Assembly (NCBI RefSeq): GCF_030052815.1
Contig: NC_079507.1
Location: 51,967,571 to 52,031,570 of the forward strand
Source of the DNA: Hevea brasiliensis
Lineage: Eukaryota; Streptophyta; Magnoliopsida; Malpighiales; Euphorbiaceae
Direction of reading: 5' to 3'
Length of the DNA: 64,000 nt
The translations under genes and the position numbers were made by a program. Positions within the stretch are counted from its first letter, which is position 1; each line of letters starts with the position of its first letter. Positions 24,901 to 32,066 of the stretch are shown here, piece after piece. The notes under the pieces are model-generated. The model had not been told where the DNA came from. It worked only from the letters and a program-made list of their open reading frames with translations, and searched no databases.

Positions 24901-27900
24901 ATTTTATTTAGCAGTTTTGTTTGATTTGTAGTTGGAATTTGAGTTCTTAATCCTAATAATTAGGGTTGTAAAACTCTATAAATAGGGGTTAGAATCTATA
25001 CATATTTACAGGTTTTATTATGATTATTGACAATTGACTTTGAGCAAATAAATTGAGAATTAGTTTCTCTCCAATTTGAGAAGTTGTTCTCACCCTAAAT
25101 CCCCTAATACACATTGGCTCTACATCACTATCCAAGATAGAGGAATAGGAATCACAGTGGTTTGGTAGACTTGGCCAAGGTCCAGCTCAGAACCCAAACT
25201 GGACCTGTCCAACCTGGAACCAAAACCAATAAAAGTCGGACTGACCAAAACCAGTCTTGAATTGGCTGGTTCAGTCCGGTTATGGGCCAAAATCGGATTT
25301 TTTTTTTCTTCAAAAAAAAATTAACTATTGGATTTGATCAAGATCAAAACCAAAATCGATGGGACACTGCAGTCAGGGTCCAGTCCCCCTGAGGCCTGAA
25401 CCATGAACTGGAAACACCAGTTCCAGCCCAGTGGCCACCCCTAGATTTTGGCACATCCATACCACCCCCAACATAATATTCAGGGCAGGGCATGTACAAC
25501 CTGGTTATTTTAAAAAGTTATTTAGAAAAATACATCTTATATAAATATTATATTTTATATTTGCATATAACAAACATATAGAATAAGGTATCGTGCCTAT
25601 TCCACATAAAAAATTACAACAAAAGTATTGAAAGGGTTTTTTTAACAGATAAATGTAAAAATTACATATGATATATAGAGTAGGCAGGTATGTAGGGTGC
25701 TGTTGATTTTGTGGTTTATGGTCCAAAGAAAATACAACACACTAAAAGCATTACCCAAATTGAAGATGGGGGGCGTCACATAGGTACAACTTAGCCTGGG
25801 GCTATTCTCATTATTGGGAATATTTTGTAATTGAGAGTTTCTCCCATTCCTAAAGGTAATAATAAGCACATCTATCCTTTTACCATACAGTGAAAAATTG
25901 CAGGTGTCTCTCCATGGACGTGAGCGCATTATTGAACCACATAAAATTCCTTGTGCAGCATTTTTCTCCTTTTTTTGATCATTTTCTAATTTGTATGTTG
26001 CATGCATAGTTATTAAAGGCTCAAGGCGCACTAAGGCGCCAAGGAGTCCTGGAGCCTAGGCACAAGGCGTAGGAGTGCGCCTGAGCTAGGTGAGGCGCAA
26101 AAGTAAAAAATTTAAAAAGTTCATAAAAATCAAATAAATGCGATGCTTTTTTTTTTCCTTTGGCATATATGTTGAATTGAGTTTCCTGGTTTGAGTTTAA
26201 GCGGTTGCCATTTTTGCCAATGAAAGTGCTGGCTTAAGATAGAAATAAAGAAAGCATGCCTTTCTAGAACCTTGTGCCTGGAACAAAGGCGCACACCTAG
26301 GCACATAAGGCGCTAGGGTTTGAGCCTGGAGAGCCTTGAGCCTGAGGCGCGCCTTAAATAACTATGGTTGCATGGGGTATTTCTTCAACAATTACACACC
26401 CGCCATATTTACAAAAACTGCCGCAATAATTGTTGACCCTAATATTAGCAACCATCATCCTCATTCATTTTATTGATACACAACACGAAGCATTTTCTCA
26501 ACAACAAAAACAAATGTAGGAAAATCATATGTATGAATGCACTGGAGTTGGGTCATTATAACATAAACCAACCTGTTCATCGTAATCATTTCGTTCACGT
26601 ATACTTGTGGCTAATCCCATGATAAATGTGTCAACAGGAGAACGGTCCTTAGTCCAGCCAGATTCAATTATCTGACAACTAGTATGCATGACAGTATCGA
26701 ACATGGCTCCCTGGCTGCCACCCCAAGCATCAGCCTGTCACAATCAGGATGTACAACAATAAAGACCACATTGGGTCACTGGACTGAGTGTCTAAGATGC
26801 AGAGTAAAAACTCAATCATAACAGATACCTGTGCACATGCAGTCAGCACGAGAGGTTTGAGACGAATAAGCAGCACACGCAACGGCTGACCTCCTTTACT
26901 GACAGCAATATGTGCAGTGCCAGTAAGGAGGGAACTGAACAGCTCTTCACAACTTCTCAACTTTCGCCACACAGACAGCAAACATGCTTCTGCGGCATCT
27001 ATCATTAGTGCAAGAGTCTCCAGCACCAACCTTTTGGAAGTTTTCCCATCCGCATCAATAGATGCAAGACACTTAAGTTTCATCCTGCATGCAGCTTGAT
27101 AAACAGACAGTTTTGCATTCACTCTAGATTTTAAAAGTTGTCCTTGTTCAGTCCAATCCCGCTTCCTTATCTGTGCACAAAACCAATCTTCCTTATCAAT
27201 CATTAAACAAGAATTTTGTTTATTGAGTTTCATATTGCACTAAGAAGTATCCATATATGCAATCACACATCTAACCCAAAGATTACGTTTCCAGAGGCAC
27301 ACACATCTTCAGGCCATAATCATTTTGCCCTTCTAAACTCTTTCCTCAAAGAGGAGTTCAATTTTTAGTTACTCCTATCAAATGCACTAAGCCCATCTAT
27401 ATCAACACATAAACTTAAAAAAAAAAATAAAATGAATTCACCAAACATTTTTGTTTACTAAGAAAATATAACAACATATACAAGAAATTCAAAGGACAAA
27501 CTTTTCTCAGGATAGCACTAAAAGATATCTGCATATACTTCCGAATTTACCATTTTCCCAATAAGATATCTGCACATACTTCTGAATTTACCGTTTTCCA
27601 ACAATATGCAGTAAGGCTATCTACTAAATACGGAAGACAACCAAATTTACCTTCAGAAATGCGGACAGGGACTGTAGTTGCTTCTTTGCAATTGAACTCA
27701 GGTTCTTCAAAAGCTCGTTATCAATCTTCACATGATCTAAGACATGCATGATTAATTTAAATGCAATCACCTGCTTCTCCAATCCCTCCACAGTCTCCTC
27801 CTCAAAGGAAGCCACTTGTTGCCTAAACAAGCCCCCGCCTCCATCATTGAACCCAAAACTCATTCCCATAGAATCAAACCCACTCTTCCACATTACACTG

Positions 27901-28628
27901 CTACCGTTTAACATCACTGACATTGACGACACCACACTGGCACTGGACGACCCCGAAACGTGGCTCAAATCATTCGCGGGACTTGAAATCTCATTGCTGG
28001 GATTATAGTTGTGCTGGTTTAATGGCGAACTCTGAGACGAGGACGTTTCAGAGTTGATAACAATCGGTTCAATAGGAGAAGCAGGAACCTGTACGGGCAC
28101 ACAAAATTGATCGAGAAGGCACATCACCAGTTTCTCCGCATCGGACTGTACAATTGGAGGGAAATTCTGCGATAAAGCCAGCAAAAAAGCCCTGGAAATA
28201 GCCAAATTCTCACTGACATTGTTATTGAGCCCCGCCATAACGACGTCACCAACATAATCAGCAATCTCCTCAGCGAAATCCAGCGACAACTCCGCCGCTT
28301 TTGACACGTATCCCAAGAAATCAACGTAGAACGATGAGATCGAGTCCAGGCTGAACGACTGGGGCCAAAATGATTGCCTAAACGACGACGGAATCGCACG
28401 AAAAAACTCAAGAACAATAGATTGTGGCCTGTTATCGGTAGAGACAGAACACTTGGAGAGGAATAAAGCCACGGCGAGGACCGCATTGAGCTGCGAACGC
28501 GAAACCCTAGGCGATCCGGCGAGCAACGAGTCCGGTTGCGGACATCGGCTACAAATCCACGCCAATTTTTCCGCAAATTGTGCCGGATTCTGCGCCGCCA
28601 CGTCGCAGAGCTGCATCAATGCCTCCAT
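152..28628 (-). CDS. PI4KA1: Phosphatidylinositol 4-kinase alpha, 22 exons seen, 3' end outside window
   Basis: Makes phosphatidylinositol 4-phosphate from phosphatidylinositol and ATP. In plants the alpha kinase works at the plasma membrane in a complex with NPG, HYC and EFOP proteins (known for Arabidopsis, not visible here). Exons in transcript order: 28628-27651, 27170-26829, 26734-26573, 23220-23050, 22864-22706, 22615-22488, 22369-22063, 18896-18728, 18429-18212, 17437-17279, 17184-17002, 14193-13669, 13563-13204, 11535-11321, 10348-10168, 9781-9645, 9369-9219, 5023-4757, 4182-4105, 3962-3915, 605-433, 347-152. They sum to 5307 nt, 1769 codons, with no stop and with GT-AG at every junction. 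I recognise the protein by near-continuous similarity to Arabidopsis PI4K alpha 1 (about 2030 residues), from the N-terminal MEAL start to the ACIFK motif that opens the kinase domain. The glycine-aspartate loop, DRHxxN and DFG-like motifs must lie left of position 1. The gene looks functional, although introns of up to 4.2 kb are full of transposon debris. Confidence 0.95.
433..605 (-). CDS. PI4KA1: PI4K alpha exon 21
   Basis: 173 nt from [19 protein letters not shown] to RRAGIR plus two bases of lysine. Includes [19 protein letters not shown], which links the helical and kinase domains. Donor GAA|GTATAC. Confidence 0.94.
1685..2300 (+). mobile_element. Possible TRIM (miniature LTR retroelement) remnant
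   Basis: Contains the CCCACATCGG motif (1691-1700) common near ends of plant TRIM LTRs, and TGGGATCAGAGC (about 2093-2104), one change from the TGGTATCAGAGC primer site for initiator tRNA-Met. A related block with AGGGGTGAG.TAGGC recurs near 2255-2275. Boundaries are approximate. Confidence 0.4.
2562..2816 (+). pseudogene. Possible LINE ORF1 (DUF4283-like) fragment
   Basis: An 84-codon frame with [19 protein letters not shown] resembles the core of DUF4283 proteins from plant LINEs (W...L.I.DLGNGYFL..F). It sits inside the inverted-repeat element, so it may be captured or nested. It lacks the zinc knuckle. Weak similarity judged by eye. Confidence 0.35.
3108..3150. repeat. GA microsatellite
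   Basis: About 20 GA units next to T and G homopolymers, inside the intron 20 inverted-repeat element. Confidence 0.9.
3915..3962 (-). CDS. PI4KA1: PI4K alpha microexon 20 (48 nt)
   Basis: 16 codons, [16 protein letters not shown], between acceptor ATCGCAG and donor AAG|GTATGC, phase 0. Arabidopsis has a similar glycine/lysine-rich linker (GESVQETPKDG) at this point, just before the AFQ...[11 protein letters not shown] segment. Skipping it would keep the frame. Confidence 0.85.
4105..4182 (-). CDS. PI4KA1: PI4K alpha exon 19
   Basis: 26 codons, [15 protein letters not shown] then [11 protein letters not shown], phase 0 at both ends. Acceptor TTTTGCAG, donor CAG|GTGTGG. End of the helical domain. 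Confidence 0.93.
4757..5023 (-). CDS. PI4KA1: PI4K alpha exon 18
   Basis: 89 codons from [20 protein letters not shown] to [10 protein letters not shown], phase 0. Includes [20 protein letters not shown] and [15 protein letters not shown], the PIK helical domain. The preceding intron is the longest in the gene (4195 nt). Confidence 0.94.
7071..7816. mobile_element. Non-autonomous element with TTGCAAC ends
   Basis: The left end TTGCAACTATAGTTTTAAA and the right end (reverse complement TTGCAACTGTGGTTTTAAA) match at 17 of 19 positions. Alternatively AGTTGCAA at 7069-7076 and 7811-7818 is an 8-bp hAT target duplication around 7077-7810; because TTGCAA is a palindrome the two readings cannot be told apart. 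The interior has GCAGCAGC-rich imperfect repeats and CCGTTA/TAACGG-type sequence near the ends. No transposase. Confidence 0.55.
8340..8985. mobile_element. Decayed inverted-repeat remnant
   Basis: CAGTCGGGCC-type sequence at the left and the complement of GGCCCAGTCATTGAACCGG at the right flank 0.5 kb of AT-rich DNA. Such GG(A/C)CC(G/A)...CCGG-ended repeats are common in plant introns. No duplication found. Confidence 0.3.
9219..9369 (-). CDS. PI4KA1: PI4K alpha exon 17
   Basis: 151 nt. Completes a lysine codon, then [18 protein letters not shown] to ITHLVQ, phase 0. Contains [19 protein letters not shown], the start of the PIK helical domain. Confidence 0.93.
9645..9781 (-). CDS. PI4KA1: PI4K alpha exon 16
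   Basis: 137 nt read by hand: [20 protein letters not shown], then [18 protein letters not shown] and VWAQPTNS plus two bases. Too short and too broken by neighbouring frames to appear as a long open frame. Identified by the [10 protein letters not shown] anchor of PI4K alpha. Confidence 0.92.
10168..10348 (-). CDS. PI4KA1: PI4K alpha exon 15
   Basis: 181 nt. Completes arginine, then [17 protein letters not shown] to GISVADM, phase 0 (ATG|GTAAGA). EPEWYD is a strong family anchor. The [12 protein letters not shown] stretch is a variable linker. Confidence 0.92.
10349..11320 (-). other. PI4K alpha intron 14, low-complexity rich
   Basis: Holds a C-run, an A-run and AAT/AAAT repeats around 10974-11050. 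Open frames over these are products of simple sequence. Confidence 0.75.
11321..11535 (-). CDS. PI4KA1: PI4K alpha exon 14
   Basis: 215 nt from [18 protein letters not shown] to LEDRIY plus two bases of arginine. Includes [18 protein letters not shown]. Donor TAG|GTGATT joins in phase to the next exon. Confidence 0.93.
11536..13203 (-). other. PI4K alpha intron 13, no recognisable genes
   Basis: Short open frames here (for example near 12790-12987) have no recognised similarity. A C-run and A-run occur near 12078-12118, and an A-run at 13110-13130. Nothing else seen. Confidence 0.7.
13204..13563 (-). CDS. PI4KA1: PI4K alpha exon 13
   Basis: 120 codons, phase 0, from [15 protein letters not shown] to GFFIDRFEV. 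Contains [18 protein letters not shown] and [18 protein letters not shown]. The first three residues (VSD) differ from Arabidopsis, so the acceptor could shift slightly, but the frame is fixed. Confidence 0.92.
13669..14193 (-). CDS. PI4KA1: PI4K alpha exon 12
   Basis: 175 codons, phase 0. Begins [18 protein letters not shown], runs through the alanine-rich [18 protein letters not shown] stretch and [15 protein letters not shown], and ends ATALLLSNL before donor CTG|GTAAAA. The open frame continues a few codons into the intron; homology sets the end here. Confidence 0.94.
14441..14817 (+). mobile_element. Solo LTR with 5-bp target duplication
   Basis: 377 bp flanked by ATGTA at 14436-14440 and 14818-14822. 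The end CTACATCA and internal blocks (GAATTAGGGTTCTA.AA, GAGAATTAGTTCT) match the 3' LTR at 24837-25127, so both come from one Ty3/gypsy family. Left by recombination between the two LTRs of a full element (inference). Confidence 0.75.
15061..15890. mobile_element. Decayed relative of the hAT MITE family
   Basis: The left part TTAGTTATTACAGCCTCAAG, then ACTAAGGCGCCAAGGAG and GAGCCTAGGCACAAGG, matches the left end of the 26005-26366 MITE almost base for base. The right end is GCGCC-rich but eroded, and no target duplication was found. Confidence 0.55.
17002..17184 (-). CDS. PI4KA1: PI4K alpha exon 11
   Basis: 61 codons from [18 protein letters not shown] to CTSQGLLQ, phase 0. The [17 protein letters not shown] block is nearly invariant in plant homologues. 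Donor CAG|GTTAAT. Confidence 0.94.
17279..17437 (-). CDS. PI4KA1: PI4K alpha exon 10
   Basis: 53 codons from [16 protein letters not shown] to LRDKFPQ, phase 0. Includes [17 protein letters not shown]. Donor CAG|GTGGAG. Confidence 0.93.
18212..18429 (-). CDS. PI4KA1: PI4K alpha exon 9
   Basis: 218 nt, completing the split glycine codon, then [17 protein letters not shown] to EAAVQWL, ending in phase 0 (CTG|GTATTA). Includes [19 protein letters not shown], conserved in plants. Confidence 0.94.
18728..18896 (-). CDS. PI4KA1: PI4K alpha exon 8
   Basis: 169 nt from [20 protein letters not shown] to AAMSTIS plus one base of a glycine codon. The preceding intron is 3.2 kb and holds an 898-bp hAT MITE. 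Confidence 0.94.
18897..22062 (-). other. PI4K alpha intron 7 (3166 nt)
   Basis: Holds the 898-bp MITE at 20135-21032. The flanks (18897-20126 and 21041-22062) are AT-rich and hold no gene I recognise. Confidence 0.75.
20135..21032. mobile_element. hAT-type MITE with perfect 8-bp target duplication
   Basis: 898 bp flanked by CACTTGGC at 20127-20134 and 21033-21040. Ends are CATACTAATTAAAG and, from the other strand, CATAGTTATGAAAG. Subterminal CAAGGCACACTAAG and GGGCCTAGG match the 26005-26366 element. An eight-base duplication is the hAT signature. No transposase frame, so mobilised in trans (inference). Confidence 0.8.
22063..22369 (-). CDS. PI4KA1: PI4K alpha exon 7
   Basis: 307 nt. Completes the split codon, then [17 protein letters not shown] through [12 protein letters not shown], ending in phase 0 at CTT|GTAAGT. 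Contains the [14 protein letters not shown] block typical of PI4K alpha. Confidence 0.94.
22488..22615 (-). CDS. PI4KA1: PI4K alpha exon 6
   Basis: 128 nt starting [14 protein letters not shown] and including [18 protein letters not shown]. Ends after two bases of an arginine codon (donor AAG|GTACAG), matching the phase of the next exon. Confidence 0.94.
22706..22864 (-). CDS. PI4KA1: PI4K alpha exon 5
   Basis: 53 codons from [16 protein letters not shown] to EATTERVE, phase 0. Contains [16 protein letters not shown]. Acceptor TTGCAG, donor GAG|GTATTA. Confidence 0.94.
23050..23220 (-). CDS. PI4KA1: PI4K alpha exon 4
   Basis: 57 codons from [10 protein letters not shown] to GLLRLR, phase 0. 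Carries [12 protein letters not shown] and [16 protein letters not shown], solenoid segments almost identical to the Arabidopsis protein. Donor CGA|GTATGG. Confidence 0.94.
23655..24600 (+). pseudogene. Integrase fragment of the deleted gypsy element
   Basis: Frames give CHTYQLAK (second half of the HHCC zinc site), [16 protein letters not shown] with VVIDMF (first catalytic Asp), SDRDVKF (second Asp) and YLQTDGQT, then a C-terminal part with [14 protein letters not shown] and STFNVEDL-like [11 protein letters not shown]. Stops and frameshifts break it throughout. Confidence 0.8.
24837..25127 (+). repeat. 3' LTR of the deleted gypsy element
   Basis: 291 bp with a TATA-like CTATAAATAG near 24977-24986. 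It ends CTACATCA directly before the CTATC target duplication. Confidence 0.8.
25160..25450. mobile_element. Possible hAT-like repeat remnant
   Basis: The right end, read from the other strand, is CTAGGGGTGGCCACTGGGC, the style of terminus common in plant hAT MITEs. The interior is rich in GGTCC/GGACC and AACCGG-like words. The left end is not clear. Confidence 0.3.
26005..26366. mobile_element. hAT-type MITE with perfect 8-bp target duplication
   Basis: 362 bp flanked by GTTGCATG at 25997-26004 and 26367-26374. Terminal inverted repeats CATAGTTATTAAAGGC and CATAGTTATTTAAGGC differ at one of 16 bases. The interior is rich in AAGGCGC and GCGCCTAGG words. No coding frame. Confidence 0.85.
26573..26734 (-). 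CDS. PI4KA1: PI4K alpha exon 3
   Basis: 54 codons read directly from the minus strand, from [12 protein letters not shown] to RERNDYDEQ, phase 0 at both ends. It contains [13 protein letters not shown], conserved in plant PI4K alpha. The intron after it holds a MITE and a deleted gypsy element. Confidence 0.93.
26829..27170 (-). CDS. PI4KA1: PI4K alpha exon 2
   Basis: 114 codons, phase 0 at both ends, beginning [10 protein letters not shown] and ending LVLTACAQ. Includes the very conserved [17 protein letters not shown] segment of the alpha-helical solenoid. Acceptor GTGCACAG, donor CAG|GTATCT. Confidence 0.94.
27651..28628 (-). CDS. PI4KA1: PI4K alpha exon 1 (residues 1-326)
   Basis: Start chosen at ATG 28628-28626, giving [15 protein letters not shown], which aligns with the Arabidopsis start. 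Four in-frame codons further up lead only to a TTG. Contains AWICSRCPQ and the conserved [15 protein letters not shown] stretch, then a Ser/Asn-rich low-complexity linker (about residues 195-245). Ends in phase 0 at AFLK with donor AAG|GTAAAT. Confidence 0.95.
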
Positions 28629-28717
28629 TGTCAAAATCAAGAGACAAATAGATCAAAATAGAGAATCAAATTGGAAATGTATCGCCAAAAGGCAAAGGAA
28701 AATCGAGCCTTGAAGAG

Positions 28718-28729
28718 CTAAAGCGGCAT
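28718..28729 (-). promoter_or_regulatory. Minimal upstream ORF in PI4K alpha leader
   Basis: ATG CCG CTT TAG, a three-codon uORF about 90 nt before the main start. It matters only if transcription begins upstream of it. Confidence 0.4.
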
Positions 28730-28761
28730 ATGAGCGTATAGGTTGCAGAGGAAATGGGAGA

Positions 28762-28791
28762 TTAGGGTTTACAGAGAGAGATAGGTCTCAT
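28762..28791 (-). promoter_or_regulatory. Second possible upstream ORF in PI4K alpha leader
   Basis: A nine-codon frame (MRPISLCKP) whose TAA is the end of the telo-box. Whether it is transcribed is unknown. Confidence 0.3.
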
Positions 28792-29010
28792 TTTCTATGT
28801 GAAAGAGAATGGAAGCATGGGAAGGTCGCTGTTGGTAGCTCTTCTAGCTGCTGCCATTGTTTTCTTCTCTCTTTTTTTTTTTATATTTCCGTTTTGGTTT
28901 TCTTGGTGATAGTGAGACAGTTCTCGCGCCCCTCTTGGATCCTCTTTTCTCTCTGTCTCCTTCCCTTTCTCTCTCTTTCTCTCTCTCTCTCTCTTCTCTC
29001 TCTCCGTCAA

Positions 29011-30957
29011 GCTTGGATTAAAATTTTTATTTTTTTTATTTTTTTATTGAAATTATTTATTTAAAAAAAAAAGATTTTTGAAGAAAAAGGAACTAAAAAA
29101 GCTGGGAAAAAAGAAAAGGTGAAAGGAAAAATCATTACTGGTTTTTCATTTGTTGTAATTTTCTTTTAAGTTGGCAAAAGGACGAATAGAAAAATAAAAG
29201 AACTACAGTAATATAACATTATCCTCTTCGCAAATTTGAGAAAAATAAATAAATATTAAATTTCAACTAATGAATTAAAAAATTTATTTAAATTTAATTA
29301 ATTATTAATATAAAATATAAATATATTAATTTCACTTATTTTATATATAAATCACATTATATATTATATTTTAGATACACAATTGATCAATTTTGATAAA
29401 AATTTTCCTAATAAAGTATGTAAATATTAAGTTAGACTCTATTAATTTTGAAGAAAATATTTTTTTATTATTTTAAATATTTAAAAAAATAAATTAATAA
29501 AAAATATTTTTTTTAATAAAAAAATTAAGTCAATTTTTTTCCCTTTTTGAGATAAAGTTATTTTTATTGATAATTTTATTAAAAAATAAAAATATTTAAA
29601 TATGCATAAAATAAATATATATTATTAATTAAATATTATACCTAAATAATAAAAATTATTTTTATAAAAATTTATTTTTTTTAAAAAAAATATATATATA
29701 AATTATTTTTCATGAATTAAACAAAAACATAAAATTTAAAAAAATTTTGAGAAAAAAAAATTATTGATACAATGATAAATGTATAGAGATTTTTATTTAA
29801 CTTTGGGATTAAATTTTATTTTTAAATTTTCAAATAAATTAAAATATAATTAAATAAATATAATGAATTATGATAATGGATTCTTTGAAATTTGAAAGTT
29901 CAATTTCGAATTCAATTTGTAATTTAAATAAATATATTTATCGATTGTGATCTAAATTCAAATGAGATCAATTTTAATTCAAACTTATGAATTATTATTT
30001 AAATTTTAATAATTAAATTAAACTTTTTAAAATTAAATAAATTTTATTAAACGTGTAAATTAAAATTTAGAGATTTTAATTTTTACTATCTGTTAATTGG
30101 AATAATATGTAATAATTTTAAATTTTTTAATTACTGAACAAACTCCATGCTTAATAATCTAATGGGCAATCAATGCAAAACCCTAAAAATTTGATTCCCT
30201 TATATATTTTCTCATTTGAATTTCTACATACAACTTATCTCGTCTCTCTTTGTCAAATCCAAATTTAAAGGTCTGTTCTCTTCCATTCATCCTAATAGTT
30301 ACTTCGTCCTCCAACTCTCAATCCATTAATGTCTGCCAATCAAAGGTTCCTTATCTACAATCGTCCGTGCAAATGTACTCTTCCCTGCACCATCATAATG
30401 CCTAACATCTAACAGCATACACAAGGAAAAATTCCGAGAAAATGCTTACTCATTTGGCTTTTCCTTCAAGGGACTCCTCCGGTCTTTGTGCTTTCCTTTC
30501 ATGATGCAACACTTACTTGTAGAAAGCAATGCTTTATGGACCACCAACGCCTGTGAAGTCAAGATTCTTTAATGGGGAACATCCTTGCTTCGTGTGAGCT
30601 AGAGAAGAAGCTCAATGCGTTAACTCTCTTTCTCTTTCGTTTTCTTTACTTCAGCTACTATGATAATGAGGTGAATTTAAAAAATTTTAAATTGTTACAT
30701 GCCACTCCAGTTATATGTTAATTGTTAGATTAAATTTCTTTAATTTTAAAAAGTTTAGTTTAATTATTTAAATTTAAAATTTTTAATAAAATAATAACAA
30801 ACATAAATATTTAAATTTATTTTACTAATAAGCCTTATATATAACAACATATATTCAATCTATAACAAAAAATTAAATGATTCATTAGACTTACAACTTA
30901 TATTCAAGTGTAATAATAAGCTCAACTCAAATAAAGCCAAGCCAAATAAACTAAAGG
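29011..30957. other. AT-rich intergenic DNA
   Basis: Upstream of PI4K alpha. Very AT-rich with A/T homopolymers. A slightly more balanced stretch at 30170-30660 has a TATATATTT word but no recognisable coding sequence. Confidence 0.7.
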
Positions 30958-31565
30958 GCAAATTGTCAAAAAAATCCCAACCTTTTCTCATTTCTACAAC
31001 TCTATCTCATCTTTTTATTTTTTAACGATTTTACCTCAACTTTTGACATTCGATTAAATTTTATCTTACTATCAAATTCAGTTATTAAACTTAACAGTAA
31101 CGTAATATTATCATGTCTAATAAGCATTATAATATATAATTAACCATTAATCATGTCATTAAATTATTCTAATAATCTCTAAATTGAAAAAAAAAAAAAA
31201 AAACTCAAATCCTTAATCCAAAGTTGATTATGCTTCTTTGGCTCATTCTTTCTTAAGCAATAACAAGTAGAAGAAGAATGAGACAAAAGAGTATAATCGA
31301 TTTTGAATTAGAAATCCTAAGATTTTTTTTTTTCAATTTATCAATCATTATGGTAAATTAGAGACATGATTAATAATTAACCAGATATTACAAATACTTA
31401 TTAGATATGATGACATTACATTACTGTTAAGTTTAACAATTAATTTTGATGATAAGATAAGATAAAATTAAATCAAATGTCAAAGATTAATATAAAAATA
31501 TTAAAAAAAATATATGGTAGGATTATAAAAATTACTAAAGATTAAGATATTTTTTTTGCAATTTT
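30958..31565. mobile_element. Foldback element with about 230-bp inverted arms
   Basis: The left arm (30958 to about 31170) and the reverse complement of the right arm (about 31340-31565) match across almost their full length, for example TTAAACTTAACAGTAA.GTAAT in both. The loop is about 170 bp. Ends are close to G(C/A)AAATTG.CAAAAAAA. Such near-palindromes are typical of foldback or Mutator-like MITEs. Target duplication not resolved. Confidence 0.7.
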
Positions 31566-32031
31566 TCCTAAATTATACTAGTATTAACAACTCACCAACA
31601 TTTTATTTACTAAAAGCATTGTCAAAATGTGATTGCCAAATTTTGGTAAACACCATAAGCTACGTTTGGACGATTTTAATTATTAAATTCAATATAAAAT
31701 GTTGAAATTTATTTTTTTTTTAATATGCAATCACTATTTTTTAAATTTAATGTTTTTTAAACTTCAATAATTCATTTTAAATTGATGTGATGTAAATTAT
31801 TTCAAGAATAATAAAGTAGTCAAATGAAGGTCAAACAATTTAATTGAGAATTGATTTGACCTTTAATCGGGCGATGATAACGATGAACGAAGTTGCAATG
31901 CAATAAAGCTTTGGATATGTATACAATTCACCCTTGCATTGTCATAATCAGCGCATTAGCTTCTAAAGTTGTTTATTTATTTGGGTTAATAATCATTCCT
32001 CCCGTGCAATTGGCCAATTGCTACAGAAGCC

Positions 32032-32066
<35 letters not shown>

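Larger units (their letters stand above)
23527..25127 (+). mobile_element. Internally deleted Ty3/gypsy element, antisense to PI4K
   Basis: 1601 bp flanked by CTATC at 23522-23526 and 25128-25132. The 3' LTR (TGATGTAAG... to CTACATCA) follows a polypurine tract AAGGGGGAA. The 5' LTR begins CAATGTAGG and runs only about 120 bp before jumping straight into the integrase, so the rest of the LTR, gag, protease and reverse transcriptase are deleted. Confidence 0.8.
23221..26572 (-). other. PI4K alpha intron 3 (3352 nt)
   Basis: Contains a deleted Ty3/gypsy element and a hAT MITE, both with target duplications, and between them a possible hAT-like remnant (about 25160-25450). Confidence 0.8.
28629..29010 (-). 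promoter_or_regulatory. PI4KA1: PI4K alpha 5' leader and proximal promoter
   Basis: Upstream of the ATG on the minus strand lies a telo-box AAACCCTAA (28762-28770), then pyrimidine-rich leader sequence. Further up is a run of GA repeats on the minus strand (about 28972-29002; CT on the plus strand). GAGA runs and telo-boxes near start sites are common in plant housekeeping promoters (BPC proteins bind GAGA). No clear TATA box was seen. The transcription start is inferred, not observed. Confidence 0.5.

Noticed and set aside
25642..26031. 129-codon minus-strand frame in intron 3
   Set aside because: It overlaps the end of a MITE and has no similarity or splice support.
28629..28640. Earlier start for PI4K alpha giving MILTMEAL
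   Set aside because: The upstream codon is TTG, not ATG, and the family start aligns with the ATG at 28628.
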